Shown here: piece after piece, positions 63,180 through 64,000 of the stretch | How positions within the stretch are numbered: position 1 is the stretch's first letter | Layout: each line of letters opens with the position of its first letter | Source of the DNA: Epiperipatus broadwayi | Lineage: Eukaryota; Onychophora; Udeonychophora; Euonychophora; Peripatidae | Direction: 5' to 3' | NCBI GenBank assembly: GCA_028023455.1 | Contig: JAQFVV010006231.1 | Location: 7,270,036 to 7,334,035 of the forward strand | Length of the DNA stretch: 64,000 bases | Translations under genes and position numbers: made by a program | The notes under the pieces: generated by a model | Seen by the model: the letters and a program-made list of their open reading frames with translations, nothing else | Database searches by the model: none | What the model was told of the DNA's origin: nothing

Positions 63180-64000
63180 TAAATCGTGCTATCACACGAC
63201 GTAAAGCTGTAACAACAAATAGAAAAATAAATTAAATGGCTGAGCACTTTCAAGAAGATGTACTTCTCATAATCATAGCCAGTTATGACTTGTTCTTTGA
63301 AATCATTATATAAATACAATATGCAATTGAGTCCTTAAGACCATCTTTTTGAAATAGCAAAACATGCTTCTTTACGATTAATGGCGAAGGAGTCTTCTGC
63401 AATAAAGTAAGCCTCCTTTACCTTTCGCTTAACATCATGCCTCTCAGTACAAACCAATTTTGCAGATGCGGGTTCGAACACATCCTGATTCTTTTTGATG
63501 ATGAGCAAAAATTGAAGTCCATTCTGGATTAGTATGTGACTTTTTATATCTATACATATGTTGTGACATCCTAGTAGCTATGGTGGCTCTTATTTCACCA
63601 TAGTATGAAGCTTTGCATCCATTATGAGGGCATGCCTCTCTATACACGGCCTGTGGGGTCTGATCAGAAGCTATAGTGTCTTAAGTGTTGTTAATAAGCC
63701 TATTAGTTGATATGGGTGTATGAAAAAAACGAAATTCTGTAGAGAAAGTCCTATATAATACTTTATGCAAAGAGTGCACATAAGGCAACAATAGCCAAGG
63801 TTTGTTGTCTTCAACTCTGTTTTCCAATATTATTAATAAACTGCCTAATCTTGCTATAAACTATACTGCGCCTGTATCCTGATTTGATTAAGTTGTTAGT
63901 ATAATTAATCATGTTAGACCTTCTGTCTGCCTCAAATTTGCATAAATAATAATTTCTAAAAAGAAATGATGTCAACCCAGCAAATTTGTGAGTCCTAGGT
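63180..64000 (-). mobile_element. Penelope-like element remnant (RT end plus GIY-YIG endonuclease)
   Basis: The - strand, running in from the right edge, shows FEADRRSNMINYTNNLIKSG with YRRS, then after a frameshift PWLLLPYVHSL, then VYREACPHNGCKASYYGE, IRATIATRMSQHMY, and after another shift KRKVKEAYFIAEDSFAINRK. The order (RT C-terminal helices, an LPY block, a C-x4-C finger, YYG-x10-R-x3-H GIY-YIG core, an INR tail) is that of Penelope-like retroelements. The element lies upstream of the visible CARS1 exons in the same orientation. At least two frameshifts and a stop make it inactive; its 5' part is outside the window. Confidence 0.72.
63444..63647 (-). pseudogene. GIY-YIG endonuclease remnant
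   Basis: A 67-codon frame: YREACPHNGCKASYYGE, IRATIATRMSQHMYRYKKSH, WTSIFAHHQKESGC. The second Tyr-Tyr-Gly, the Arg of 'ATRMSQH' and the His are the GIY-YIG core; the usual T after YYGE is replaced by I. The catalytic Glu/Asn part is beyond the frame break. It nicks DNA in intact Penelope-like elements. Confidence 0.7.

Noticed and set aside
60103-63180. Preceding CARS1 exon
   Set aside because: No frame resembling the expected FRExVRxIAR block could be read on the - strand; it is probably to the right of the window.

Overview
The window is very A+T-rich, intron-rich eukaryotic DNA with low-complexity A/T tracts, large introns and abundant decayed transposons. It contains no bacterial operons, ribosome-binding sites or CRISPR arrays. 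The two host genes and the repeats (APE-type LINEs, a Penelope-like element, a hAT MITE, a long-LTR retrotransposon) point to an invertebrate animal nuclear genome. I cannot name the phylum from the sequence alone.

Two protein-coding genes are supported exon by exon, with consistent splice phases and recognisable protein families. They face each other tail to tail. On the + strand, the 3' six exons of a SAAL1 homologue lie at 7237-17810; its 5' exons are not in the window as far as I can see. On the - strand, the last five exons of cytoplasmic cysteinyl-tRNA synthetase (CARS1) lie at 60102-38195; its catalytic exons lie to the right of the window. About 20 kb of repeat-filled DNA separates the two 3' ends.

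Layout from left to right. Positions 1-3.1 kb: an unidentified ORF entering from the left edge and a + strand LINE with endonuclease and reverse transcriptase remnants. 4.3-5.2 kb: a long inverted repeat. 7.2-17.8 kb: SAAL1, with a local duplication and a short palindromic insertion in one intron. 20.1-21.2 kb: a LINE fragment. 23.6-31.1 kb: a - strand LTR retrotransposon with LTRs of about 1.94 kb, a polypurine tract, gag-like reading frames and integrase C-terminal remnants, but no visible reverse transcriptase. 31.65-32.05 kb: a hAT-type MITE with a perfect 8-bp target duplication. 32.4-35.5 kb: a - strand LINE broken by later insertions. 38.2-60.1 kb: CARS1, whose introns carry several LINE copies in the gene's own orientation. 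63.2-64 kb: a Penelope-like element with a GIY-YIG endonuclease remnant.

The most interesting item is a recurrent palindromic repeat family (called family F here), with copies at about 4.3, 9.7, 32.7, 33.2, 42.4, 45.0, 51.9 and 60.9 kb. Four copies, from 56 to 669 bp, are flanked by direct repeats of 12-14 bp. That is longer than expected for a cut-and-paste DNA element. One copy can be checked against a duplicated, unoccupied version of its target site 0.3 kb away.
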